Below are positions 1-7,816 of a DNA stretch of 64,000 nucleotides, in pieces (the first letter of the stretch is position 1; every line of letters begins with the position of its first letter). Location of the stretch: positions 33,885 to 97,884 of the forward strand of contig NZ_CALAHQ010000004.1 of NCBI RefSeq assembly GCF_937892565.1. Direction: 5' to 3'. A program made the position numbers and the translations under genes. The notes below the pieces were generated by a model, which saw only the letters and a list, made by a program, of their open reading frames with translations, searched no databases and was not told where the DNA came from. This stretch comes from an uncultured Roseicyclus sp. (GTDB lineage: Bacteria > Pseudomonadota > Alphaproteobacteria > Rhodobacterales > Rhodobacteraceae).

Positions 1-129
1 GCCACGCTGATCACCTTTGGCGATGTGACGCCGCTGTTGCCCGCGGGGTGTATCGCGCTGTTGACGGTGGCGGTGAATTTCGTCGTGGACTGGCAACTGC
101 ACCGCGCCTCGGGCCTGAAGGAGCAATGA
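1..129 (+). CDS. ABC transporter permease, C-terminal tail (partial)
   Basis: The window opens inside a reading frame that ends at TGA 127-129. Only the last 42 residues are visible. They are hydrophobic (a run of L, V, A and F that fits a last membrane segment) and finish with a short polar tail ending in LKEQ. The stop overlaps the ATG of the double ATPase gene at 126, the usual arrangement for the DppC-like permease in front of its ATPase. The assignment as a peptide/nickel-type (DppC/OppC) permease rests mainly on that neighbour, because the conserved EAA loop lies outside the window. Confidence 0.6.
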   Translation, partial: ATLITFGDVTPLLPAGCIALLTVAVNFVVDWQLHRASGLKEQ

Positions 130-1751
130 CGATGGCCCGCGAGATTTTGCTCAAGATCGAAGGCTTGCGGATCGAAGGCCGCGCCGGCGATGGCTGGACC
201 GAGATCGTCAAGGGCATCGACCTGACGCTGCACAAGGGGGAGGTGCTGGGCCTGATCGGGGAATCGGGGGCAGGAAAATCCACCGTGGGTCTGGCCGCGA
301 TGGGCTTTGCGCGTGACGGATGCCGCATCACCGGGGGCAGCATCATGTTCGACGGGATCGACCTGCGCACGGCCCCCGAGCCGCAACGCCGCGCGCTTCG
401 GGGTGCGCGCATCGCCTATGTCGCGCAATCAGCCGCCGCCAGCTTCAACCCCGCGCACAAGCTGATCGATCAGTATTGCGAGGCGCCCGTGATCCACGCC
501 GTGATGGATCGCGCCCGCGCCGAACACGACGCCATCGACCTTTATCGCCGGATGCAGCTTCCCAACCCCGAAGACATCGGCTTTCGCTACCCCCATCAGG
601 TGTCGGGCGGCCAGTTGCAGCGCGCGATGACCGCCATGGCCATGGCCTGTCGCCCCGATCTGATCATCTTTGACGAACCCACAACCGCGCTTGATGTCAC
701 CACCCAGATCGAAGTGCTGGCCGCCATCCGCGATATCGTGCGCCAGTTCGACACCGCCGCGATCTATATCACCCATGATCTGGCCGTGGTGGCCCAAGCC
801 GCTGACCGCATCAAGGTGCTTTTGCGCGGGCAAGAGGTGGAAGAGGCCCCAACCCGCACCATGCTGGCTGCCCCGCGCGAGGATTACACCAGATCGCTCT
901 GGGCCGTGCGCAGCTTTGCCCGACCCGAACAGCCGCCCCCGACCGATGCCCCGATCCTGTCGGTGCGCAATGTCACCGCCGCCTATGGCAAGGTGGCGGT
1001 GCTGGAAGACGTCAGCTTCGACATTCACCCGGGCCGCACCATCGCGATTGTGGGCGAAAGCGGGTCGGGAAAATCGACCGCCGCGCGTGTCATCACCGGG
1101 CTTTTGCCGCCCAAAAGCGGCGCGGTGCTGTTTGAGGGCAAGCCCCTGCCACCCGCGCTCAAGGGGCGCAAACGTGATCAACTGCGACAGGTGCAGATGA
1201 TCTATCAGATGGCCGATACGGCGCTTAACCCCAAGCTGCGCCTGCGCGAATTGATCGGGCGGCCCGCGCAGATGTATCTGGGCCTTGAGGGAAAGGCGCT
1301 GGAAACGCGGGTGCGCGATCTGCTTGACCTGATCGAACTGGACCCCGACACTTATATCGATCGGCTGCCCGGCGAATTGTCAGGCGGGCAGAAACAGCGC
1401 ATCGGCATCGCCCGTGCGCTCGCAGCCGAGCCAAAGGTCATCATCTGCGACGAGGTGACATCGGCGCTGGACCAGATCGTGCAGGAGGGCATCCTGAAGC
1501 TTCTGACCCGGCTGCAAGATGAATTCAGACTGGCCTATATGTTCATCACCCATGATCTGGCCACCGTGCGCGCCATCGCCGATGATGTGGTGGTGATGCA
1601 AAAGGGCCGGGTGATCGAACAGGGCCCGAAGGCCCGGATGTTCACGCCCCCGCACGAGCCCTACACCGAGCTGTTGCTGTCGTCCGTGCCGGAAATGGAC
1701 CCCGACTGGCTGACGCGGCTGCTGGACCGCCGCGCCGCCCTGCCCGGCTGA
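126..1751 (+). CDS. Fused dipeptide/oligopeptide-type ABC transporter ATPase (DppD-DppF type)
   Basis: A 541-residue protein with two complete ABC ATPase halves, a fusion of DppD-like and DppF-like subunits that should energise a peptide/nickel/opine-type importer at the inner membrane. The first half has Walker [10 protein letters not shown] (about 45-53), signature VSGGQ (about 160) and Walker [13 protein letters not shown] (about 180-190). The second half has Walker [10 protein letters not shown] (about 310-318), signature LSGGQ (about 418) and Walker [13 protein letters not shown] (about 438-449). The ATG at 126 overlaps the permease stop, so the two are translationally coupled; a second ATG at 132 is possible. 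The oligopeptide/dipeptide C-terminal extension is present after each half (the EAPTR and PYT region). The substrate is not deducible. The convergent carnitine block is not necessarily related. Confidence 0.93.
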   Translation: MTMAREILLKIEGLRIEGRAGDGWTEIVKGIDLTLHKGEVLGLIGESGAGKSTVGLAAMGFARDGCRITGGSIMFDGIDLRTAPEPQRRALRGARIAYVAQSAAASFNPAHKLIDQYCEAPVIHAVMDRARAEHDAIDLYRRMQLPNPEDIGFRYPHQVSGGQLQRAMTAMAMACRPDLIIFDEPTTALDVTTQIEVLAAIRDIVRQFDTAAIYITHDLAVVAQAADRIKVLLRGQEVEEAPTRTMLAAPREDYTRSLWAVRSFARPEQPPPTDAPILSVRNVTAAYGKVAVLEDVSFDIHPGRTIAIVGESGSGKSTAARVITGLLPPKSGAVLFEGKPLPPALKGRKRDQLRQVQMIYQMADTALNPKLRLRELIGRPAQMYLGLEGKALETRVRDLLDLIELDPDTYIDRLPGELSGGQKQRIGIARALAAEPKVIICDEVTSALDQIVQEGILKLLTRLQDEFRLAYMFITHDLATVRAIADDVVVMQKGRVIEQGPKARMFTPPHEPYTELLLSSVPEMDPDWLTRLLDRRAALPG

Positions 1752-1840
1752 TCAGACAAACGGGGGGCGGCTGGCCGCGGGACGGCCATCCGCTTCTCGT
1801 TTGGGGCATGCATGCGCCCCATGCTGTTGCCCAACAGGCA

Positions 1841-3262
1841 TTACACCGCGATCACCAACCGCTCGGGCCTTGGCTGGTCCGCATGCGCCGCAACAAAGCC
1901 GGCCGCGCGCTCGGCCACCAGGCCGGTTGGGGCCATGACGCGGCGGGTGGACAGATCGACATGCAGCAAAAGCGTTTCCACCGTGGCCGCCGGGCTGTCG
2001 CCACCCGCCCAGATCTTGTTGAGCAGATGCAGCTTTCGCCCATCCCCGCCCAGGGCCTGTGTCGTCACGGTGATCTGCGCGCCGATGTCGATTTCCGAAA
2101 AATAGCGGATGTGGTTTTCGGCGGTGAAATAGCTGAGCCCCCCGTCGATATAGGTGGCATCGGCCCCGATCATTTCCATGAAGCGGTCCGAGGCGCGGGC
2201 CGACACCTCAAGGTATGGTGCCTCGTTCATGTGGCCGTTGTAATCGACATAGGTTGTGGGGACCTGCATCTGTACCGTCACGGGCAAGCCATCGGGCCCC
2301 ACCTCGCGGCGCGGCAGCATCGCCTCATGGGCCGTGATCACCCCCCCCGCCCCGCTGCCCGTGCGCTTGAGCGCGCGCATGATCCCAACCAGATTGTCAT
2401 CGCGCAGCCGTTCCAATTCGCGGATCGACCGATGGCCCGATTGCGCATCCGATTGCCCCGCGATCAGATCGACCAGTTCATCGGTAAATTCGGGCACATC
2501 CATCAGCTTGGTCCAGGGCCATGTCAGACAAGGGCCGAATTGCGCCAGAAAATGCCGCATCCCGGCCTCGCCGCCGGCGATGCGATAGGTCTCGAACAGG
2601 CCCATCTGCGCCCATCTGAGCCCAAAGCCCATGCGGATCGCCTCGTCGATTTCTTCGGTGGTGGCGATGCCGTCCTTGACCAGCCACAGCGCCTCGCGCC
2701 AGACGGCTTCGAGGAAGCGATCGGCGATATGGGCGTCGATCTCCTTGCGCACCATCAGGGGATACATGCCGATGCCGCGCAAGATATGGGCGGCTTTCTC
2801 GCACCGATCGGGCGCGCCCACCAATTCGATCAGCGGCAGAAGATAGACGGGGTTGAACGGGTGCGCAACGATAGCCGTGGCGCCCTTTTCGTTCAATTCC
2901 GATGGCTTGAAGCCCGATGTTGAACTTCCCAGAACTGCCGTCTCTGGGGCGGATGCCATGATCTCGGCCAAGACCTTGTGCTTGATATCCAGCCGTTCCG
3001 GCACGCTTTCCTGCACCCAGGAGGCACCCGCCACCGCATCGGCCAGATCCGCGTGATAGCTCAATCGCCCCTCGGGCGGCAGGGCGCGCTCATAAAGCCC
3101 CGGCAAGGACCGGCGGGCATTTTGCAGCACCGCCTCGATCTTGCGTTCCGCCTCGGCGTCGGGGTCGAACACGGCCACATCCCAGCCGTTCAGCAAGAAC
3201 CGCGCGGCCCAACCGCCGCCGATCACGCCCCCCCCGATGATCGCTGCCTTTTGTCCCATCAT
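1841..3262 (-). CDS. Bifunctional L-carnitine dehydrogenase / betainyl-CoA thioesterase (CdhA-CdhB fusion)
   Basis: A 473-residue fusion. Residues 5-320 are a 3-hydroxyacyl-CoA-dehydrogenase-type NAD enzyme: Rossmann motif GGGVIGGG near residue 10, then the SSTSG and AHPFNP active-site region. This part matches L-carnitine 3-dehydrogenase, which makes 3-dehydrocarnitine. Residues from about 330 to 473 form a hotdog-fold thioesterase with the VDYNGHMN motif, as expected for the betainyl-CoA thioesterase that releases glycine betaine. In pseudomonads these are separate genes (cdhA, cdhB); fused forms are known from rhizobia and relatives. The start at 3262 overlaps the SDR stop and is preceded by AAGGA; an ATG at 3259 is an alternative. 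It is the last gene of the operon that starts with the BKACE gene. The specific substrate is inferred from the fusion and from the cdhC and caiD neighbours. Confidence 0.87.
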   Translation of the reverse strand: MMGQKAAIIGGGVIGGGWAARFLLNGWDVAVFDPDAEAERKIEAVLQNARRSLPGLYERALPPEGRLSYHADLADAVAGASWVQESVPERLDIKHKVLAEIMASAPETAVLGSSTSGFKPSELNEKGATAIVAHPFNPVYLLPLIELVGAPDRCEKAAHILRGIGMYPLMVRKEIDAHIADRFLEAVWREALWLVKDGIATTEEIDEAIRMGFGLRWAQMGLFETYRIAGGEAGMRHFLAQFGPCLTWPWTKLMDVPEFTDELVDLIAGQSDAQSGHRSIRELERLRDDNLVGIMRALKRTGSGAGGVITAHEAMLPRREVGPDGLPVTVQMQVPTTYVDYNGHMNEAPYLEVSARASDRFMEMIGADATYIDGGLSYFTAENHIRYFSEIDIGAQITVTTQALGGDGRKLHLLNKIWAGGDSPAATVETLLLHVDLSTRRVMAPTGLVAERAAGFVAAHADQPRPERLVIAV

Positions 3263-4011
3263 GTTGTCCTTTCGGTATGTCCATCGACCGTCATCGCCTG
3301 TCCGCTGATCGAGGCCGCCCCCGGCGAGGCCAGAAAAAGCGCCATCGCCGCGACCTCATCGGCGGTGACAAAGCGGCGCAGCGCCACGCCTTGGGTAAAG
3401 CCCGCGCGCACATCCTCCTCGGAACGACCCTGGGCCTGTGCCTCCATGGCGATGACGCGGCCCATGCGGGGCCCCTCGACCGCGCCGGGACAGATCGCGT
3501 TGACCCGCACCCCGGCCGGCCCCAGCTCCGAGGCCAGCGCCTTGGTCAGCCCCACGATCCCCCATTTCGCCGCCACATAGGGCGTGCGCCACGGAAAGCC
3601 GAACAGCCCCGAGACCGAGCTTGTCAGCAAGATCACCCCCGCCCCTTGCGCCCGCATCACCCGCGCGGCCCAGCGACAGGTCAGAAAGGCGCCATCCAGA
3701 TTGACGGAAAGACAGCGCCGCCAATCGTCGACTTCAAGGGTTTCGATCGGCCCCGCCGGCCCGCCAATGCCCGCATTGGAGATGACCACATCCGCCCCGC
3801 CCCATTCCGCCTCGATCTGGGCGAAAAACGCCGCCATGGCGGCGGCGTCGGTCACATCGGCCTGCACCGCGTGCAGCGCTGGCGGCACGGCCGCCACCGC
3901 CGCGTGATCGGCATCGCACACCGCCACCCGATCACCCGCATCGCAAAAGGCCTGTGCCATCGCAAGGCCAAGACCCGAGGCCCCGCCGGTGATGACGACC
4001 CGGCGGCTCAC
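3259..4011 (-). CDS. SDR-family dehydrogenase of the carnitine cluster
   Basis: A 250-residue classical short-chain dehydrogenase/reductase with TGGASGLG near the N-terminus, SNAGIGGP in the middle, and catalytic Ser, Tyr and Lys in TSSVSG and YVAAKWG. The chosen start is GTG at 4011, whose GTGA overlaps the stop of the BKACE gene upstream; longer starts would run into that gene. Its 3' end overlaps the dehydrogenase-thioesterase fusion, so it is in the same operon. It closely resembles the SDR at 42303 (shared RTPY.A.KWG.VGL and PG.V.GPR blocks), which also sits beside a BKACE gene. A role in oxidising the other enantiomer (for example D-carnitine) or in acetoacetate/3-hydroxybutyrate handling is my inference. 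Confidence 0.82.
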   Translation of the reverse strand: MSRRVVITGGASGLGLAMAQAFCDAGDRVAVCDADHAAVAAVPPALHAVQADVTDAAAMAAFFAQIEAEWGGADVVISNAGIGGPAGPIETLEVDDWRRCLSVNLDGAFLTCRWAARVMRAQGAGVILLTSSVSGLFGFPWRTPYVAAKWGIVGLTKALASELGPAGVRVNAICPGAVEGPRMGRVIAMEAQAQGRSEEDVRAGFTQGVALRRFVTADEVAAMALFLASPGAASISGQAMTVDGHTERTT

Positions 4012-4919
4012 CGAGGGGCCCGTTTCACAAGGCCGAGCTTGTCGCGCACCTGCGCCGGCGTCATGATGCGTGCGCCCATGCCCTCGACCACGCCTGCCGC
4101 GCGTTCGACCAGCTGGGCATTGGTGGCCAGGACACCCTTGTCGAGCCACAAGTTATCCTCCAGCCCGACGCGCACATGCCCGCCCGCCAGAACGGCGGCC
4201 GCGGCATAGGCCATCTGGTTGCGCCCGAGCGAGAAAGCCGAAAAGACCCAATCGGGGGGCACATTGTTGACCATCGCCATAAAGGTGTTCAGATCATCGG
4301 GCGCGCCCCATGGCACACCCATGCACAGCTGCACCAGAGCCGGGCTGTCCAGAACCCCCTCGCGCACCAATTCCTTGGCAAACCACAGATGCCCGGTATC
4401 AAAGGCCTCGATCTCGGGCTTGACGCCCAGATCGGTCATCATCCGCCCCATGGCCCGCAGCATGCCGGGCGTGTTGGTCATGACGTAATCGGCCTCGGCG
4501 AAGTTCATCGTGCCGCAATCGAGCGTGCAGATCTCGGGCAGGCAATCGGCCACATGGGCGACGCGTTCTTCCGCGCCTGCCATATCGGTGCCCTTGGGGT
4601 TCAAGGGCAATGGGGCATTGGTCGGGCCAAAAACCATGTCGCCCCCCATCCCGGCGGTCAGGTTCAAGATCACATCGACCTCGGACGCGCGAATGCGGTC
4701 GGTGAGTTCGCGATAAAGATCAAGCCTTCGGGACGGGGCGCCAGTGTCGGGGTCGCGCACATGGCAATGGACGATGGCCGCCCCTGCGCGGGCCGCCGCA
4801 ATCGCACTGTCGGCAATCTGTTTGGGGCTGCGAGGCACGTGCGGGCTGCGATCTTGCGTTGCGCCCGATCCCGTCACGGCGCAGGTGATGAAGACCTCTC
4901 GGCTCATGGTCAGCGGCAT
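4008..4919 (-). CDS. cdhC: BKACE-family 3-dehydrocarnitine cleavage enzyme (DUF849)
   Basis: A 303-residue member of the beta-keto acid cleavage enzyme family (DUF849/Kce). These zinc enzymes convert a beta-keto acid plus acetyl-CoA into acetoacetate plus a new CoA ester. Visible family marks are ITCAVTG at the N-terminus, the zinc-binding HCHVRDP motif, and GLEDNLW with the third ligand Glu. Beside a carnitine dehydrogenase and a betainyl-CoA thioesterase the expected reaction is 3-dehydrocarnitine plus acetyl-CoA to betainyl-CoA plus acetoacetate, as for CdhC. The ATG at 4919 is preceded by a strong AGGAAAGGAA ribosome site. The open frame continues upstream through two palindromes, which I treat as non-coding. 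It is the first gene of the lower operon. Confidence 0.88.
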   Translation of the reverse strand: MPLTMSREVFITCAVTGSGATQDRSPHVPRSPKQIADSAIAAARAGAAIVHCHVRDPDTGAPSRRLDLYRELTDRIRASEVDVILNLTAGMGGDMVFGPTNAPLPLNPKGTDMAGAEERVAHVADCLPEICTLDCGTMNFAEADYVMTNTPGMLRAMGRMMTDLGVKPEIEAFDTGHLWFAKELVREGVLDSPALVQLCMGVPWGAPDDLNTFMAMVNNVPPDWVFSAFSLGRNQMAYAAAAVLAGGHVRVGLEDNLWLDKGVLATNAQLVERAAGVVEGMGARIMTPAQVRDKLGLVKRAPR

Positions 4920-4938
4920 GTCATTTCCTTTCCTGTCC

Positions 4939-4960
4939 CGATTTTTCGTACGAAAAATCG
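4939..4960. promoter_or_regulatory. Perfect 22-bp palindrome, candidate operator 1
   Basis: A perfect inverted repeat with core TTTTCGTACGAAAA flanked by matching CGAT/ATCG ends. It lies directly upstream of the ribosome-binding site of the BKACE gene (minus strand) and has no loop, which fits a dimeric repressor site better than a terminator. A second copy of the same core lies 29 bp away, centre to centre. Confidence 0.72.
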
Positions 4961-4967
4961 CATGGTG

Positions 4968-4989
4968 CGGATTTTCGTACGAAAATCCG
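4968..4989. promoter_or_regulatory. Perfect 22-bp palindrome, candidate operator 2
   Basis: The second perfect palindrome has the same TTTTCGTACGAAAA core with CGGA/TCCG flanks. It touches the stop codon of caiD (4990-4992). The centre-to-centre distance to copy 1 is 29 bp, close to three helical turns. As RNA it could fold as a stem behind caiD, so a terminator role is a weaker alternative. Confidence 0.7.
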
Positions 4990-5775
4990 TCAGCGCCCCG
5001 TCCAGACCGGGTCACGTTTCTCGGCAAAGGCGCGTGCGCCTTCTTTCTGGTCGTCCGAGCGGTAAAGCCGCTCAACCGTTTCAAACTGGCTTTTCGTGAC
5101 ACGGTTGAGCGCATCGCGAAACGCCATCGCTTCGGCCTCGCGCACGATTTCCTTGATCGCGGCCAAGACCAATGGCGGGCCCGCAGCCAGTTCGTCGGCG
5201 ATGGCGCGCGCGGCAGTCATCAGATCTGCGGCAGGCAGCACGCGGTTGACCAAGCCCCAGCGCTCGGCCTCTTGGGCATCCATCCACCGCCCGGTCAGCA
5301 ACATCTCCATCGCGATATGATAGGGGATGCGTTTGGGCAGCTTGATGGAGGCCGCATCAGCCACCGTTCCCGAACGGATTTCCGGCAAGGCAAAGCGCGC
5401 ATGGTCAGCCGCCAGAATCATGTCGGCGCAAAGCGCCAGCTCGAACCCGCCGCCACAGGCAATGCCATTGACCGCCGCGATCACAGGCTTGTTCAGACCG
5501 CGCAATTCCTGCAGGCCGCCAAATCCGCCGACACCGTAATCGCTGTCGGGCGCCTCGCCATCGGCGGCTGCCTTGAGATCCCAGCCGGGGCAAAAGAATT
5601 TCTGGCCAGCCCCGGTCACGATTGCCACACGCAGATCCGGATCATCGCGGAACTGGGTAAAGACCGCACCCATGATCTTGCTGGTGGGCGCATCGATGGC
5701 ATTGGCGCGGGGTCTGTCAAGCGTGACCTCCAGCACCGCCCCACGACGCAGGGTCTTGATCGGCGTCTCGGTCAT
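4990..5775 (-). CDS. caiD: Crotonobetainyl-CoA hydratase (CaiD-type enoyl-CoA hydratase)
   Basis: A 261-residue crotonase-fold protein that matches what I remember of Escherichia coli CaiD almost block by block: LDRPRANAID near the N-terminus, GWDLKAAADGEAPD around residue 70, GGFGGL, KPVIAAVNG, GGGFELAL, then a C-terminus ending AEKRDPVW.GR. It should interconvert crotonobetainyl-CoA and L-carnitinyl-CoA in the cytoplasm. The start ATG at 5775 overlaps the stop of the acyl-CoA synthetase (ATGA), so the two are coupled. It is the last gene of the upper carnitine operon. The two palindromes lie immediately after its stop. Confidence 0.92.
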   Translation of the reverse strand: MTETPIKTLRRGAVLEVTLDRPRANAIDAPTSKIMGAVFTQFRDDPDLRVAIVTGAGQKFFCPGWDLKAAADGEAPDSDYGVGGFGGLQELRGLNKPVIAAVNGIACGGGFELALCADMILAADHARFALPEIRSGTVADAASIKLPKRIPYHIAMEMLLTGRWMDAQEAERWGLVNRVLPAADLMTAARAIADELAAGPPLVLAAIKEIVREAEAMAFRDALNRVTKSQFETVERLYRSDDQKEGARAFAEKRDPVWTGR

Positions 5776-7814
5776 GGTCTGTCTCCCAGTCTGATCAGAG
5801 CATCGACCGCAACGCTGCGGTCAGGTGTGACGATCATCGGATTGATCTCCAACTCGATCAAGGCGTCCGCCTGCGCGATGGCATAGTCTTGCGCCGCCAT
5901 GATTGCGGCCCGCAGCGCCGCACGGTCGGCAGGCAGACCGCCGCGATAGCCCGACAGCAGCGGCGCGATGCGCAGGCTGTCGAGCGCGGCGTCGATCGCG
6001 GCAGCGCTTGCAGGCAGCAAGACCGATACTGTGTCGGCAATGATCTCGGCCAGAACGCCCCCCGCCCCAAGCGTCATGACAAAGCCATGCGCAGGGTCCC
6101 GCAAGACCCCCACGAGGAGTTCGGCCACCGCACCTTCCACCATTTCTTCTACAAGAAACTGATGACCACCCATACGCTGCGCGGCAAGGCCTACAGCATC
6201 CGGTGAGGTCAAATTCAGCGCGACCGCCCCAACCTCGGTCTTGTGGGCATGGCCCAAGGCCTTGAGCACCACGCGACCACCGATGGACTGGGCGGCCTCG
6301 GCGGCGGCGGCGGCGGTAGTGACCAAGACCCCGCGGGGCACCGTCACGCCATGCGCGGCAAGCACGGTCTTGCCCTCGGCTTCGGTCAAAAGGCGCGTCG
6401 CGACCGGTTCAGGGCCGGGCAGGATCAGGGGCGCGGACATGGGCCCATGTGCCCCGATCCGTGCCGCCGCCGCTATGGCGGCCAGACCTTCGGCCATCCC
6501 GGCCAGGGGCACGATGCCGCGCGCGATCATGTCGGCGGCAACGCCTTCGGGCATGGTTTCGGGCAGGCTCGACAAGATCGCCATCGGCCGCCCGGTCGCT
6601 TTCCGGGTGGCTGCGACGGCGTTGACAACCAGATCCCATGCAGCACCATCGCATCGGTCGGGGCGCGGGAAATCCAGCACCACAACCCCCATCGCCAGAT
6701 GCGGGGCCATCATCGCGCTGAAAGCGCGCGTGATCGCGCCCTCATCGCCCCAGATATAGGTGTGGTAATCCAGAGGGTTGGCCAGCGCCACCTTGGGGCC
6801 CAGGGCCGCGCGCAAATCCGCGTGCTGGCGCTGGGTCAGGGCCGGGCAATTCAGCCCCGCCCGCGTTGCAAGATCGGCCATCAACCCGGCCTCGCCCCCG
6901 GAACAGGACATGGACGCGATGTCGGGCGATGCCAGCTTGCCCACCACATGCAGGATTTTCAGTGTCTCGAGCAATTCGGCCAGCCCAGTCACCCGGGCGA
7001 TGCCAAGCCGCGCAAACAGCGCATCCGCCCCCGCATCGCTGCCCGCCAGAGAGCCTGTGTGCGACACGGCGGCCAAGCGCGCCTGATCGGAGGCGCCGGC
7101 CTTGACCACCACGATGGGTTTGCCCAAATCCTGCGCATGCGCGGCCATGGCAGCAAAGCCCGCCAGATCGCCGATCCCCTCGATATGCAGACCAAGGGCC
7201 GTGACGCGCGGATCGTCGAGCAGGGCGCTGGCAATCTCGGCCATGCCCGTCTGGGCCTGATTGCCGGCCGTCACCACATAGGCCAGCGGCAGGCCACGGG
7301 TGTGCATCGTCAGATTGATCGCGATGTTGGAGGATTGCGTGATCAAGGCAACGCCGCGATCCGCGCGCAACGCCCCGTGCTGATCGGGCCACAGCGCCGC
7401 CCCATCCGCGAGGTTCAGAAATCCGTAGCAATTGGGCCCCAGGATGCGCATCGCGCCCGCGGCCTCGACCAGCGCCGCCTCGAGTGCTGCGCCATCGCCG
7501 GTTTCGGCGGCAGCCTCCCGAAAGCCCGAGGCAAAACACACAGCCCCCCCCGCGCCGCGTGCGGCAAGCGCGCGCAAGCTCTCGATGCTGGCCTCGCGGT
7601 TGACGCCGATGAAACTGGCATCGGGTGCAGCGGGAAGATCAGCGACCGACGCATAAGCGGGCAGCCCGGCGATTTCGGATTTGGTCGGGTGAACCGGCCA
7701 GACCGGGCCCCCAAAGCCGATCTTGCGGCATTCCGCGATGACATTCGCGCACCACGCCCCGCCACCGATCACCGCGATGGAGGACGGGCGCAACAGACGC
7801 GACAGCGGTTCCAT
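5772..7814 (-). CDS. ADP-forming acyl-CoA synthetase (acetate-CoA ligase superfamily)
   Basis: A 680-residue protein with the order CoA-binding Rossmann domain (PSSIAVIGGG near residue 10), succinyl-CoA-synthetase-like domains with ILGPNCYG, and a C-terminal ATP-grasp domain (LTEAEGKTVLAAHGV, then VLKALGHAHKTEVGAV). Enzymes of this layout make acyl-CoA from an acid, CoA and ATP, giving ADP. In this operon, between an acyl-CoA dehydrogenase and caiD, the likely acid is gamma-butyrobetaine, crotonobetaine or carnitine, replacing the CaiB transferase or AMP-forming CaiC of enterobacteria. That substrate is inferred from context. ATG 7814 is preferred over an upstream in-frame TTG; it lies just after the stop of the dehydrogenase gene. 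Confidence 0.85.
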   Translation of the reverse strand: MEPLSRLLRPSSIAVIGGGAWCANVIAECRKIGFGGPVWPVHPTKSEIAGLPAYASVADLPAAPDASFIGVNREASIESLRALAARGAGGAVCFASGFREAAAETGDGAALEAALVEAAGAMRILGPNCYGFLNLADGAALWPDQHGALRADRGVALITQSSNIAINLTMHTRGLPLAYVVTAGNQAQTGMAEIASALLDDPRVTALGLHIEGIGDLAGFAAMAAHAQDLGKPIVVVKAGASDQARLAAVSHTGSLAGSDAGADALFARLGIARVTGLAELLETLKILHVVGKLASPDIASMSCSGGEAGLMADLATRAGLNCPALTQRQHADLRAALGPKVALANPLDYHTYIWGDEGAITRAFSAMMAPHLAMGVVVLDFPRPDRCDGAAWDLVVNAVAATRKATGRPMAILSSLPETMPEGVAADMIARGIVPLAGMAEGLAAIAAAARIGAHGPMSAPLILPGPEPVATRLLTEAEGKTVLAAHGVTVPRGVLVTTAAAAAEAAQSIGGRVVLKALGHAHKTEVGAVALNLTSPDAVGLAAQRMGGHQFLVEEMVEGAVAELLVGVLRDPAHGFVMTLGAGGVLAEIIADTVSVLLPASAAAIDAALDSLRIAPLLSGYRGGLPADRAALRAAIMAAQDYAIAQADALIELEINPMIVTPDRSVAVDALIRLGDRP

Positions 7815-7816
7815 CC

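Noticed and set aside
1801..1840. Terminator between the converging ABC and carnitine genes (GGGGC/GCCCC and ATGC.TGTT/AACAGGCAT).
   Set aside because: The first stem is only 5 bp and the second is imperfect. It may be functional but is too weak to list as a feature.
4920..5114. N-terminal extension of the BKACE gene to 5114.
   Set aside because: The extension runs through the two palindromes and into caiD. A strong ribosome site precedes ATG 4919, which gives the normal family N-terminus.
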